A stretch of DNA of 64,000 bases from Bin87 sp034423115 (GCA_034423115.1 DAOUJD010000063.1:1-64000); one strand, 5' to 3'. Positions 1-10,599 are shown, counted from the stretch's first letter. Numbers and translations are program-made. Notes: generated by a model not told the origin, from the sequence alone.

Positions 1-104
1 GGCGCATCCTGGTGCGTTGGGACAAGTCCCCTGAGAACTACATCGCCTTTCTGCACTTCGCCTGCGCTCTCATCACCTTTAGAGCCGCTGGGTTATTAGG
101 ATAG
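1..104 (+). CDS. IS5-like transposase, C-terminal fragment (cut by window edge)
   Basis: Reading from base 3 gives 33 residues ending at a TAG at 102-104. The fragment includes WDKSPENYIAFLHFACALI and ends ITFRAAGLLG. The pattern of a basic tryptophan-containing stretch, then ENY..xLHxACxLITFR, is typical of the last residues of IS5/IS4-superfamily DDE transposases. Only the tail is in the window, so whether the element is intact cannot be judged. It ends about 125 bases before the promoter of a tRNA gene, and I could not define the right terminal inverted repeat. A related uncharacterised DDE transposase is the main alternative. Confidence 0.7.
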   Translation, partial: RILVRWDKSPENYIAFLHFACALITFRAAGLLG

Positions 105-229
105 GCTCTAAGATCGGGTCGAAGCGCCCGGTTCGTTATCAGGAACGCGCTGAAATGGCGCAGTTAGCGCGCTCATTCCAGCTACCCATGAACCGACTTC
201 GTCTGCGGATGTCCGAACCCGGCGAGCCG

Positions 230-259
230 TTGACAGGGTCGGAGGGTATTACCTATTCT
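230..259 (+). promoter_or_regulatory. Promoter of tRNA-Arg
   Basis: A perfect -35 hexamer TTGACA (230-235) is separated by 18 bases from a TATTCT -10 (254-259). Initiation would fall near 266, a few bases before the tRNA 5' end at 271. No promoter was tested; the call rests on consensus match and position. Confidence 0.7.
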
Positions 260-270
260 AATTGTGGCGC

Positions 271-346
271 GTCCCAGTAGCTCAGTGGACAGAGCGGCTG
301 CCTTCTAAGCAGCTGGCCGCGGGTTCGAATCCTGCCTGGGACGCCA
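271..346 (+). tRNA. tRNA-Arg (anticodon TCT)
   Basis: A full cloverleaf can be drawn. The acceptor stem GTCCCAG pairs with CTGGGAC, followed by discriminator G and an encoded CCA (344-346). The D-arm is GCTC/GAGC. The anticodon stem GCTGC/GCAGC closes the loop CTTCTAA, placing TCT at the anticodon, which reads AGA. The T-arm is GCGGG-TTCGAAT-CCTGC. It sits between the transposase fragment and the first protein gene and has its own promoter. Confidence 0.96.
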
Positions 347-375
347 TTTTCGTGCCTGAAATTGGAGCGTAAACG

Positions 376-1401
376 ATGAAATTTGGCATCATGGCAATGC
401 CGCAGCATCCGGCCACCGATTCCGCGACCCAACGGTTCCACGAGACGGTGGAATTGACCCGATTGGCTCGGGATGCAGGGTTCAGTTCGATAGCCTGCGG
501 GCAGCATTTTCTCTCTCCGCCTTACCAAAACCTGCAGAGCATCCCGCTGCTGGCTCGGCTGGCCGCAGATTCAGGGGACATGAAGCTGGTGCTGTCCATC
601 TTGTTGCTGCCGTTGTACTCGCCGGCGGACGTAGCGGAGACGGTCGCAACGCTGGACGTGATCAGCGACGGGCGCGTGGTTCTTGGCGTAGGCCTGGGTT
701 ACCGGGACATCGAGTACCAGGCGTTCAACGTCGAGCGACGCCACCGGGTGGGGCGATTCCTCGAGTCGCTGGAACTGGTGCAGAGGTTGTGGACCGAGGA
801 TGAGGTCACTTTCCACGGGCGGCATTTCAACCTGGATAACGCGACCTGCGCCATCCGTCCCGTCCAACAACCGCACCCGCCGATCTGGGTGGCGGCCAAC
901 TTCGATACCGTCGTGCGTCGGGCCGGCGAACTTGGGTTGCCCTGGTTCGTGAATCCGCACGCCACGCTGGAAACCCTGGAACGTCAGACCGCGCTCTACA
1001 AAGAGGGTCTGGAGGCCGGAGGCAAGGAGATGCCGGCCGAAATGCCGATCATCAAGGAAATGCACATCGCTCCCACGCACGAGGAGGCGATCCGGAACGC
1101 ACAGCCGTACATGGAAGCCAAATACCAGGCCTACGCGGACTGGGGCCAGGACAAGGCGTTGCCCGGGGAAGAGGACTTTCGCATTCCGTTCGAAGAGTTG
1201 GCGCGCGACCGATTCATCCTGGGCAGCAGCGAGGAAGTGATCCAGCAGATCGAAGACCACCACCAGCGGGTGGGAGCGAATCATTTCATGTTCCGCATCT
1301 GGTACCCGGGCATGGACGCTCGGATGGCGATGCGCGTGGTGGAGCAGATGGGCGACAGCGTCATCCCATACTTTGAAAGCCGGTACGGCGACGAGGATTA
1401 G
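376..1401 (+). CDS. LLM class flavin-dependent oxidoreductase
   Basis: 341 residues of the bacterial luciferase-like (LLM) TIM-barrel family, which uses reduced FMN or F420 as cofactor. Supporting stretches are the N-terminal strand MKFGIMAMPQ, the conserved histidine in ACGQHFLSPP (about residue 44), DVISDGRVVLGVGLGY (about 95-110) with the family's SxGRxxxGxGxG pattern, and RPVQQPHPPIWVAA (about 160-174). The ATG at 376 directly begins the first beta strand and is preceded by a weak GGAG. The substrate is unknown. It stands alone after the tRNA. A second, distant paralogue lies at 35593-36435 on the other strand. Confidence 0.9.
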   Translation: MKFGIMAMPQHPATDSATQRFHETVELTRLARDAGFSSIACGQHFLSPPYQNLQSIPLLARLAADSGDMKLVLSILLLPLYSPADVAETVATLDVISDGRVVLGVGLGYRDIEYQAFNVERRHRVGRFLESLELVQRLWTEDEVTFHGRHFNLDNATCAIRPVQQPHPPIWVAANFDTVVRRAGELGLPWFVNPHATLETLERQTALYKEGLEAGGKEMPAEMPIIKEMHIAPTHEEAIRNAQPYMEAKYQAYADWGQDKALPGEEDFRIPFEELARDRFILGSSEEVIQQIEDHHQRVGANHFMFRIWYPGMDARMAMRVVEQMGDSVIPYFESRYGDED

Positions 1402-1832
1402 CGGGATTCGGCGTTTGCTGCCTCCGGAACTCTGCGGGCCGCTATAAGCCAGGTATCCGCTTGGGGCGTGTCGCCCAGCCTGTGCGGCACGGTCGATGGG
1501 GGCGGCAGCCAGTAACCGCAGGGCCTTTTCAAAGCGTCCATGCGTCTCGCTCATGGTGCGGCTCGTCCGCCTCTGGCGGGAGCCTGTCGAACCACGAGCG
1601 CGTCCTTCGACCCGCCACAGGCGGACCTACCGCAGCTCAGGACGAGCGGATGCAAGAAGATCGCGTAACTTTGGAATGGCCCTGGAGTGACCGGCCTGCT
1701 CATTGCGAGGTTGCCGGTCGTGGGGTCAATTGGTTCGGGAGTTCCGGCGAAAAACGGCGGACGGGTGGCCTAATTCGTCCCGGAAATCCCGGTAATTCCG
1801 GCTGTACCCGTCCGAGAAATAGCCCGTGCAAT
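1402..1832 (+). other. Non-coding gap with palindromic repeat
   Basis: No open frame here resembles a known protein; those present are low-complexity and run through the repeat at 1561-1647. The remainder of the gap shows no RNA gene that I recognise. It ends in the promoter at 1833-1862. Confidence 0.6.
1561..1647. repeat. Large imperfect inverted repeat (REP-like)
   Basis: Nested inverted repeats: GCTCGTCC (1561-1568) pairs with GGACGAGC (1640-1647), and GTCCGCCTCTGGCGGG (1565-1580) pairs with CCCGCCACAGGCGGAC (1611-1626) with one mismatch. The TCCGCC-3nt-GGCGGA core recurs at 42138-42152 and within 46248-46264. This makes it a dispersed palindromic family rather than a single terminator. 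Confidence 0.75.
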
Positions 1833-1862
1833 TTGACACCATTCCCCCGTTCTCAATATACT
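1833..1862 (+). promoter_or_regulatory. Promoter of glmR-glmS
   Basis: TTGACA (1833-1838), an 18-base spacer, then TATACT (1857-1862). Initiation would fall near 1869. This rules out the upstream in-frame ATG at 1826 as a start of the following gene. Confidence 0.75.
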
Positions 1863-1909
1863 GCCTGAGGGTTCATCCGGCTCGATTTTTGAGGGCGAAG
1901 ACGCGAAAA

Positions 1910-3091
1910 ATGCCTCGGGCCGAACTGTCTGTACCCTCTCCCCAACCCATGCCAAGAAAGAACATTGTCGTCGTCGGCGGCGGCACCGGGAACCACACCA
2001 CGTTAAGCGGCCTACGGGCGCTTGATTGCAACCTCACCGCCGTCGTCGCCATGACAGATAGCGGCGGCAGCAGCGGCCGCCTCCGCGATGAACTGGGACA
2101 CTTGCCTCCAGGTGATTTGCGGCGATGCCTGATGGCCCTCGCGGGGGATGAGGCGTCCGCGGGTGTGATGCGACGACTCTTCGACTACCGCTTTTCGGCT
2201 GGGGACGGCCTTAACGGCCACAACTTTGGCAACCTGTTGTTGGCAGCCCTGACGGAAGTTACGGGCGATACCGTAACCGCAATTGAACAGGCAGGCAGGA
2301 TTCTGGGCATCAGCGGTACAGTGCTGCCGGTGACGCTCACCAAGGCGACGTTGTGCGCTCGGTTAGAGGACGGATCGGAACTGATTGGGGAATCCACCAT
2401 CGACTCGCGGCGGGACGGTCTGGACGTCGCCATCGACTACATCTACCTGGACCCCAAGGCTTACGCGTACCCGCCGGTACTTGACGCCATCGAACACGCA
2501 GACGTGATCGTGCTGGGTCCCGGGGATATTTACACCAGCGTTCTGCCCAACCTGCTGGTTGAAGAGGTTGCAGAGGCGGTCAGCGATTCGCCGGCGGTGA
2601 AGGTCCACGTTTGCAACTTGATGACCAAGCCCAACGAGAGCGCCGGGTTCCGAACCTCCAATTTCCTGGCCCTGCTCACGGAATACCTGGGAACGCGCCA
2701 ACCCCTGGATTTCCTCCTGGTAAACAACACGCCCATACCGTCGAGGTTGCTTGCCCGCTACGCTGGGGAGGGACAACATCCGGTTCTCCTGGACGAGGCA
2801 GAATCATTGACCATGGCCGGACGTATAGTGCAACGGCCGCTGCTGGCGCCCGGCGTGTTCGTAAGGCATGATCCGGCTGCGCTGGCATCTGTGATTATGG
2901 AGATTGCAGCGGAGACGCCCATTGCCACCCACGACGCACCGACGGCCCCGTTGGTCCTGGATTGCGACGATTTCAGCCCACGCTTTGCGCCTTCCGCCGC
3001 GTACCGCGTGCAATCGGTTGGGCAGGGCGATGACGCAGGACATCTTGACGCCACGCTGACGGTACGCAGCGACGATCCCGACGGCGGTTAG
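1910..3091 (+). CDS. yvcK: Gluconeogenesis factor YvcK/GlmR family protein
   Basis: 393 residues of the CofD/YvcK superfamily, YvcK branch. In Bacillus YvcK (GlmR) binds UDP-GlcNAc and supports carbon flow into cell-wall precursors by stimulating GlmS. Visible signatures are VVVGGGTG (about 20-27), TDSGGSSGRLRDELGHLPPGD (about 49-69), GHNFGNLLLAALTE and GPGDIYTSVLPNLLV. These distinguish it from the F420 enzyme CofD. The start at 1910 lies downstream of the predicted promoter; ATG 1949, just before KNIVVVGGG, is a good alternative. The stop is 6 bases before glmS, so the two genes are very probably co-transcribed. Confidence 0.92.
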   Translation: MPRAELSVPSPQPMPRKNIVVVGGGTGNHTTLSGLRALDCNLTAVVAMTDSGGSSGRLRDELGHLPPGDLRRCLMALAGDEASAGVMRRLFDYRFSAGDGLNGHNFGNLLLAALTEVTGDTVTAIEQAGRILGISGTVLPVTLTKATLCARLEDGSELIGESTIDSRRDGLDVAIDYIYLDPKAYAYPPVLDAIEHADVIVLGPGDIYTSVLPNLLVEEVAEAVSDSPAVKVHVCNLMTKPNESAGFRTSNFLALLTEYLGTRQPLDFLLVNNTPIPSRLLARYAGEGQHPVLLDEAESLTMAGRIVQRPLLAPGVFVRHDPAALASVIMEIAAETPIATHDAPTAPLVLDCDDFSPRFAPSAAYRVQSVGQGDDAGHLDATLTVRSDDPDGG

Positions 3092-3097
3092 AATCAC

Positions 3098-4957
<1,860 letters not shown>

Positions 4958-5143
4958 CCCGAGCGTTCAGTGGCCGTTTGCTCGGCTTATCTAGGGGTTC
5001 GCGCCGGAAAACCGCGGCATTGCGGCACACACCATAACCGACGCTGTGCCGCGGACGCCCACGTATCTCGCTAAATCGGTTTTCGATACCGGTGTACACC
5101 GACGGTCAATCCCTTTACTATATTTTGCGCGCCATTCGTCCCA

Positions 5144-5149
5144 GGGAGG
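5144..5149 (+). promoter_or_regulatory. Ribosome binding site that fixes a TTG start
   Basis: GGGAGG at 5144-5149 stands 10 bases before TTG 5160. This favours TTG as the start of the glycosyltransferase over the in-frame GTG at 5046, which has no such site. A TATATT (5119-5124) just upstream could be a -10, but no convincing -35 is seen. Confidence 0.55.
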
Positions 5150-5159
5150 CAACGCGAGG

Positions 5160-6437
5160 TTGATCGACTTTATTGAATATCCCACCGCAAACGCGGACCT
5201 TTATCTCGAATTGCTTCCTCCCGCAACGGCCAAACAGCTTACCGCGATCGCTGACCAGTTTCGAACCAAGAGCGTTATTCACATCAACAGCACCGCCTAC
5301 GGTGGCGGTGTCGCTGAGATTCTCCACTCGTTGGTGCCGCTCAGCAATGCTCTGGGCATCAATACGCAGCGGGCTGTCATCACCCCGAAGGACACGCGGT
5401 TTTTCGACGTCACCAAGCGCATCCACAACATGCTGCAGGGGGCTGAGGGAGAGCTAACGGACGAAGAACTTTGCATTTACTACGACTGCCTGGACGACAT
5501 AGCCGCCGAAATCGACGAATCGGGTTTGTCCGCGGACGTGTGGTTTTTTCACGACCCGCAACTGTTGCCGCTGGGCCGTCTGCTGGACCGGGGAACCGCT
5601 CGAACCAAGTTGTGGGTAGTGCATATCGACCTCACGGAGCCCAATCCGTGGTTGATGGATCAACTGCTGCCGCTCACCAATGCCTACGACCTGATGGTCT
5701 GCTCCCTGGATGATTACGCTCCCCGGCACAGGCTTGACGAGACCGGAATATTCATCGCTCCGCCGGCCATCGACCCGTTCGCGCCCAAGAATTGCGAAAT
5801 GCCCAGGCACAAAGCGGCCGACATCGTTCAAGCGCTGGGCGTTGACGTCTCTCGCCCGTTGGTAACCCAGGTCTCGCGGTTCGACTTCTGGAAAGACCCC
5901 TGGGGCGTCATCGACGCCTACCGATTCGCAAAGAAGACCCACCCCGGCCTGCAACTGGCGCTGTTGGGTTTGAGCCAGGCGAATGACGACCCGGAGGGTG
6001 AAAAAGTTTGGGATTCGGTGAGTAAGCACGCCGACAGCGACCCCGACATCCACCTGTATTTTTCTCCCTACGATCTGCCCGCCACCAACGACGAAATCGT
6101 AAACGCGCTGCAAACCCATTCGCAGGTATTGGTGCAGAAATCGACTCGGGAAGGGTTTGGACTGACTGTCTCCGAGGGAATGTGGAAGGGGAAACCCCTG
6201 ATCGGCGGCAACGTCGGCGGCATACGCCTACAGATAGTAGACGGCGAATCGGGATACCTGGTGGACAACGCCAGACAAGCCGGGGAACGGATCGCCCAAT
6301 TGCTTGGCGACGAGGAATTGTGCGCTAAAATCGGCAGCAACGCCCGGGACCGGGTCCGCCAGCGGTTCCTGATGCCCAGGCTGCTCAACGACTATCTGCA
6401 AGCCGCCGAGCAGGCGCGGTCCGTCTCGGGCTGCTGA
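5160..6437 (+). CDS. GT4 glycosyltransferase, trehalose synthase (TreT)-like
   Basis: 425 residues from the TTG start. GT-B fold retaining glycosyltransferase of family 4. The N-terminal INSTAYGGGVAEILHSLVP (about 42-60) is the glycine-rich acceptor/donor loop of TreT-type trehalose synthases and trehalose phosphorylases. The C-terminal EGFGLTVSEGMWKGKP (about 328-343) is the E-x7-E nucleotide-sugar motif. TreT enzymes join a nucleotide-diphosphate glucose to glucose to give trehalose; that specificity is inferred from similarity only. It is the first gene of a co-directional run with short gaps (16, 26, 4 and 20 bases) through 10478. An alternative GTG start at 5046 would add 38 residues of unconserved look. 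Confidence 0.82.
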   Translation: MIDFIEYPTANADLYLELLPPATAKQLTAIADQFRTKSVIHINSTAYGGGVAEILHSLVPLSNALGINTQRAVITPKDTRFFDVTKRIHNMLQGAEGELTDEELCIYYDCLDDIAAEIDESGLSADVWFFHDPQLLPLGRLLDRGTARTKLWVVHIDLTEPNPWLMDQLLPLTNAYDLMVCSLDDYAPRHRLDETGIFIAPPAIDPFAPKNCEMPRHKAADIVQALGVDVSRPLVTQVSRFDFWKDPWGVIDAYRFAKKTHPGLQLALLGLSQANDDPEGEKVWDSVSKHADSDPDIHLYFSPYDLPATNDEIVNALQTHSQVLVQKSTREGFGLTVSEGMWKGKPLIGGNVGGIRLQIVDGESGYLVDNARQAGERIAQLLGDEELCAKIGSNARDRVRQRFLMPRLLNDYLQAAEQARSVSGC

Positions 6438-6453
6438 CGAGGGCACCGGCAAC

Positions 6454-7557
6454 ATGCCAGCAACCATAATCCTGGTGATGATCGACGGGCTCGACCCGGA
6501 GTACCTGGAGCAGTGTCCGGCGCCGAACCTGCAACGGTTCGCGCGGGATGGTTTCCACGTAACGGCCGGCGGCATGATGCCCAGCGTCACCAACGTGAAC
6601 AACACGTCGATGGTGACCGGCCATTACCCGGCGCAGCATGGAATCGTTTCCAACTATTGGCTTGACCGTCGACAGGGCATCGAGCAGTACGTGGAATCCG
6701 GCGAGTTCATACTTTCAGACACCATCTTCGACCTGTGCCAGCGGAACGGTGGGCGTTCGCTGCTGGCTGCCTCCAAGGACAAGTTGCGCCGCCTGCTGGG
6801 TACCAACGCGGATCTGGCGTTTTCCTCGGAGGAACCAACTGACAAAGCCATAGCAGCGGTGGGCGAGCCACCGCACGTGTACTCTGCGGATGTGAACGGC
6901 TGGACGATTGAGGCGGCACGGCGGGCGCTGCTGGAGGAGCATTACGACCTGGCTTTCATTGCCACCACAGACTACGCCATGCACATGCACGGGCCGCAGC
7001 ATCCCGAATCCTTCCGGCACTTGGAAATTTTGGACCGAGGGTTGGGCCGATTGGTCAACGACGTGCCGGACGTCCAAATCCTGATCACCGCCGATCACGG
7101 CATGTCGGACAAGCGCCGCATGCTGCACCTGCCGGCGATATTGGCGCGACGTGACATTCAGGCCCAAGCCGTTCCGGTAATCAAGGACCTGTACGTGGTG
7201 CATCACTCCAACCTGGGAGGGTGCATATACGTACACCTGGAAGACCCGACCTCGATGCAAGACGCCATAGGCGTGCTGCGGGAAACCGACGGGGTCGAGG
7301 GAGTTTTCGCCCGGGAAGACGCCGCCGAGCAGTTTTCGCTCATGCCGGAACGTCTTGGCGACCTCTTGGTGACTGCGGACGCGGACGTGGTATTTGGTGA
7401 TCCGGCGGAGGTATCCCTGCCTCCGGGATTGCGGTCCCACGGCTCCGCCCACGAAACACGGGTGCCGATAATCGGGTACGGCGGAGATTTTGGTGGGTTC
7501 GAGTTCCGCGAAAACCGGGATTTGGGGCGATACGTCAGCCAACGAGTGCTGACCTGA
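6454..7557 (+). CDS. Alkaline phosphatase superfamily protein, phosphonoacetate hydrolase-like
   Basis: 367 residues of the nucleotide pyrophosphatase/phosphodiesterase branch of the alkaline phosphatase superfamily. Two zinc sites can be assigned by pattern: Asp11 (MIDGLD), Asp173 and His177 (TTDYAMHMHG), Asp214-His215 (TADHGM) and His330/His334 (RSHGSAHE). Thr51 in TNVNNTSMVTG is the likely nucleophile. TNxNNxSxVTG, followed by HGIVSNYW and later ASKDKLRRLLG, is very like phosphonoacetate hydrolase (PhnA), which cleaves phosphonoacetate to acetate and phosphate. A general phosphodiesterase is the main alternative. There is no phosphonate transporter nearby; neighbours are a trehalose-type glycosyltransferase and thrB. 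There is no signal peptide. Confidence 0.72.
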   Translation: MPATIILVMIDGLDPEYLEQCPAPNLQRFARDGFHVTAGGMMPSVTNVNNTSMVTGHYPAQHGIVSNYWLDRRQGIEQYVESGEFILSDTIFDLCQRNGGRSLLAASKDKLRRLLGTNADLAFSSEEPTDKAIAAVGEPPHVYSADVNGWTIEAARRALLEEHYDLAFIATTDYAMHMHGPQHPESFRHLEILDRGLGRLVNDVPDVQILITADHGMSDKRRMLHLPAILARRDIQAQAVPVIKDLYVVHHSNLGGCIYVHLEDPTSMQDAIGVLRETDGVEGVFAREDAAEQFSLMPERLGDLLVTADADVVFGDPAEVSLPPGLRSHGSAHETRVPIIGYGGDFGGFEFRENRDLGRYVSQRVLT

Positions 7558-7583
7558 CGTTACGGCCCGGAACGGAGATACTC

Positions 7584-8504
7584 TTGCCGACAATTGAAGT
7601 GCGCGCCCCCGCCACGACGGCCAACCTTGGCCCCGGGTATGATTGCCTGGGCATGGCGCTGGACCTTTGGAACCGCATCACGGTAACGACTGACTTGGCG
7701 GGAACCGAGGCAACGGTGGCAGTGGTGGGCGAAGGTGAGGGGGAGTTGGCCGCCGATGCGGAGAACCTGACCTATCGGGCGATGGCCTTCCTGTTTGGTG
7801 AGGCGGATGAGGAAGCGCCGCCGCTGAAGATGCGGTGCGAAAATTCGATCCCCTTGAGCAGGGGGCTAGGCAGCAGCGCCGCCGCTATCGCCGGCGGACT
7901 GGTGGCAGCCAACGCGTTGCTGGGGGATCCGTTCACGCCCAACGATCTGCTGGAGATGGCTGCGACGATAGAAGGCCACCCGGACAATGTGGCGGCGGCA
8001 GTCCACGGTGGGCTGCAGTTGGTAATCACCGACGATCAGCAACTGTACACCGCGCAGATCGACGTGCCGGAGGAATTGCAGGCGGTGTTGTTCATCCCGG
8101 ACCGGCGGATAGCCACCGCCGACGCCCGGAGGGTACTGCCCAGCGAAATCTCCGTAGCGGACGCGGTGTACAATATGAGCAGGGCCGCGCTGCTGGTGGC
8201 GGGTATGCAGTCGAATCACCCGGAGTATTTGAACATCGCCACCCAGGATCGGCTGCACCAACCCTATCGACAGGCCATATTCCCACCCATGAAAGTGATT
8301 TTCGAGGCGGCCCGCAACGCCGGAGCGTTGGGGGTGTTTCTTTCGGGCAGCGGCAGCACCATCCTGGCTCTCACGCAGGAACGCTCCATGACGGTGGCTT
8401 ACGAAATGTTCGACGCGGCCCGTTTGGCCGGAGTGGATGGGCGCGTCGAGATAACCCGCCCGACCAGCCAGGGAGCGCACGTCCAATCAGTGCAAGATTC
8501 GTAG
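7584..8504 (+). CDS. thrB: Homoserine kinase
   Basis: 306 residues of the GHMP kinase superfamily; it phosphorylates homoserine on the way to threonine. The N-terminal ANLGPGYDCLGMAL (about 13-26) is the homoserine kinase signature. PLSRGLGSSAAAIAGG (about 90-105) is the ATP-binding glycine/serine loop, and EGHPDNVAAAVHGG (about 131-144) follows. GVFLSGSGSTILAL near residue 250 is the third GHMP motif. The start is TTG at 7584, supported by GGAG at 7574-7577. It is followed after 4 bases by aspartate kinase, so first and late steps of the aspartate family are coupled here. Confidence 0.95.
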   Translation: MPTIEVRAPATTANLGPGYDCLGMALDLWNRITVTTDLAGTEATVAVVGEGEGELAADAENLTYRAMAFLFGEADEEAPPLKMRCENSIPLSRGLGSSAAAIAGGLVAANALLGDPFTPNDLLEMAATIEGHPDNVAAAVHGGLQLVITDDQQLYTAQIDVPEELQAVLFIPDRRIATADARRVLPSEISVADAVYNMSRAALLVAGMQSNHPEYLNIATQDRLHQPYRQAIFPPMKVIFEAARNAGALGVFLSGSGSTILALTQERSMTVAYEMFDAARLAGVDGRVEITRPTSQGAHVQSVQDS

Positions 8505-8508
8505 GATC

Positions 8509-9735
8509 ATGTCCCTGTTCGTCCACAAGTATGGCGGAAGTTCGGTAGCCGACGCTGGAAAAATCGTCAGCGTCGCCAAGCGGATCGCTGGAGTACACGA
8601 GCAGGGCCACCAGGTTGTGACCGTCGTGTCCGCGATGGGGGATACCACCGATGAACTCATTGATCTGGCTCGCACCGTGGCCGACGAGCCCGACCCGCGA
8701 GAACTGGACCTGCTCCTGTCAACCGGGGAACTGGTGTCGATCACGCTGTTGTCCATGGCGCTGAGGAGTTTGGGGTACGACGCCATCAGCCTGAGCGGTC
8801 CGCAGGCCGGCATACGCACCGACAGCGCCTACGGGCGGGCCCGGATCAGCGAGGTTGATCCCGCGCGCTTGCAGCACGAGCTATCCAAAGGGCGCCTGGT
8901 GATCGTGGCGGGTTTCCAGGGCCTGACCCACGACGAGGACATCACCACCCTGGGGCGCGGCGGGTCCGACACCACTGCCGTGGCCCTGGCCGCTGCCCTG
9001 CACGCCGACCGGTGTGACATCTACACCGACGTGGAAGGAATCTACACGGCCGATCCCCGCGTGGTCAGCAAGGCCGCGAAACTGTCGGAGGTCGGCTACG
9101 ACGAAATGTTGGAACTGGCGTCGGCCGGGGCCAAGATGCACCCGCGATCCATAGAATTGGGCTCCGTGTACCAGGTGCCCATTTACGTGGCATCCAGCTT
9201 TACCGACGCTCCCGGCACCCTGATCCACCAACCCCCGGATGACGCAGAAATGGAAGACCGCATCAAAGTAACCGGAATCGCCTATCAGACCAACGTTGCC
9301 AAAGTGACCGTTTGCGGCGTAGCGGACAAACCGGGCGTGGCTGCGGCGCTTTTCGAACCGTTGGCCGCCTCTGGCATCAACGTTGACACCATCGTCCAAA
9401 ACACCAGCGCGGACCGGACGACCACCGATATCAGTTTCACCGTCACGAGCGACGACCTACCCCAGGCGTTGCGGCAGATGTCGTCAGCGCAACCAACACT
9501 AGGGGCGGCGCAGGTGATGAGCGACAGTTCCCTGGCCTCGGTCAGCGTAGTCGGGTCGGGCATGCAGAACACGCCTGGTTACGCCTCAAGAATGTTCCGT
9601 ATCCTGGCCGACGGCGGCATCAACATCGATATGATCACCACCTCGGAGATCAGGATTTCGTGCATCATTGACCGGGAGCAGGCGCATGAGGCTGTGCGGC
9701 TGTTGCACCGGGGTTTTGAGCTGGACGAAGGTTAG
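8509..9735 (+). CDS. lysC: Aspartate kinase
   Basis: 408 residues, the common length for an aspartokinase with a kinase domain and two ACT domains. KYGGSSV (residues 7-13) is the ATP/aspartate site, and GRGGSDTTAVALAAAL and CDIYTDVEGIYTADPR are further kinase signatures. The C-terminal ACT pair (about 265-405), including KPGVAAALFEPLAASGINVD, predicts feedback control by lysine and/or threonine, although which cannot be told from sequence. It is placed directly after thrB. Confidence 0.97.
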   Translation: MSLFVHKYGGSSVADAGKIVSVAKRIAGVHEQGHQVVTVVSAMGDTTDELIDLARTVADEPDPRELDLLLSTGELVSITLLSMALRSLGYDAISLSGPQAGIRTDSAYGRARISEVDPARLQHELSKGRLVIVAGFQGLTHDEDITTLGRGGSDTTAVALAAALHADRCDIYTDVEGIYTADPRVVSKAAKLSEVGYDEMLELASAGAKMHPRSIELGSVYQVPIYVASSFTDAPGTLIHQPPDDAEMEDRIKVTGIAYQTNVAKVTVCGVADKPGVAAALFEPLAASGINVDTIVQNTSADRTTTDISFTVTSDDLPQALRQMSSAQPTLGAAQVMSDSSLASVSVVGSGMQNTPGYASRMFRILADGGINIDMITTSEIRISCIIDREQAHEAVRLLHRGFELDEG

Positions 9736-9755
9736 CCGTTCCGTGGCCCCTGGCG

Positions 9756-10478
9756 ATGTCATCCTGCTATCTTTCGGTGGTGATTCCCGCCTATAACGAA
9801 GAGGGGCGGCTGCCGGAAACCCTGGAGACGCTGAGGCAGTACCTCACGGACCGCCCCTACACGTGGGAGGTCATAGTAGCCAACGACGGCAGCGAGGACG
9901 GCACCGAGGCGGTAGCCCGGGAATTCGGGACGAACCATCCCGGGTTCCGCGTACATTCCTTCCCGCACCGGGGAAAAGGCGCGGCGGTGAAACAGGGAAT
10001 GTTGGCGGCGGCAGGTGAGTACCGTTTTCTTTGTGACGCTGATCTGTCGATGCCCATCGAACTGCTGGAACGGTTGTTGCCCCCGGACGGGCCGGCGGCC
10101 GACATTGTGATCGGGTCGCGAGAGGCGGCGGGAGCGCGGCGCATCGGGGAACCGCGTGGTCGATGGTTGATGGGTCGGGTGTTCAATGGGTTCACCCGGC
10201 TGCTGGCCACGCCCGGCGTCAAGGACACCCAATGCGGCTTCAAGGTATTCCGCAGAGAATCTGCAGAAGCGTTGTTTGCGGCGCAAACCCTGGACGGATT
10301 CGCTTTCGATGCGGAGATTCTATTTCTGGCCCGGAAACGAGGCTTTTCGACGGCCGAGGTAGGAATCGACTGGCACTACCGATCGGAGAGCAAGGTGCGC
10401 CCGTTTCGCGATGGCTGGCGCACTTTGCGCGATCTGGTAGTGATCAGGTGGCGGTGGATGGCTCGGCAATATGGATAG
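9756..10478 (+). CDS. Family 2 glycosyltransferase (dolichyl/polyprenyl-phosphate glucosyltransferase-like)
   Basis: 240 residues with a GT-A fold. SVVIPAYNEE (7-16) begins the nucleotide-sugar site, VANDGSEDGT (41-50) follows, and DADLSMP (94-100) carries the metal-binding DxD. TQCGFKVFRR and the acidic stretch near FAFDAEILFLARKRGF are typical of the Alg5/DPM1 group, which transfers glucose or mannose to a polyprenyl phosphate. No membrane helix is seen, so it would act at the membrane face as a soluble enzyme. It is the last gene of the run starting at 5160. Confidence 0.85.
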   Translation: MSSCYLSVVIPAYNEEGRLPETLETLRQYLTDRPYTWEVIVANDGSEDGTEAVAREFGTNHPGFRVHSFPHRGKGAAVKQGMLAAAGEYRFLCDADLSMPIELLERLLPPDGPAADIVIGSREAAGARRIGEPRGRWLMGRVFNGFTRLLATPGVKDTQCGFKVFRRESAEALFAAQTLDGFAFDAEILFLARKRGFSTAEVGIDWHYRSESKVRPFRDGWRTLRDLVVIRWRWMARQYG

Positions 10479-10599
10479 CGCCTTGTTTGAACTGGAGCAC
10501 CCTGCTGGACTCCGTCCAAATTCCAAGAATTTGTAAAAATCGGTCCATCGTTTAGTTGGTCTCCCGAACCGCGTTCGTGTAAATCTAACGGCGCAGGAT

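Noticed and set aside
571..1554. Long minus-strand frame opposite the LLM gene
   Set aside because: It is a high-GC antisense shadow; the plus strand encodes a clear luciferase-like protein.
1461..1909. Upstream coding sequence or longer start for glmR
   Set aside because: The frame passes through a palindromic repeat and the promoter, and the extra residues before 1910 are not family-like.
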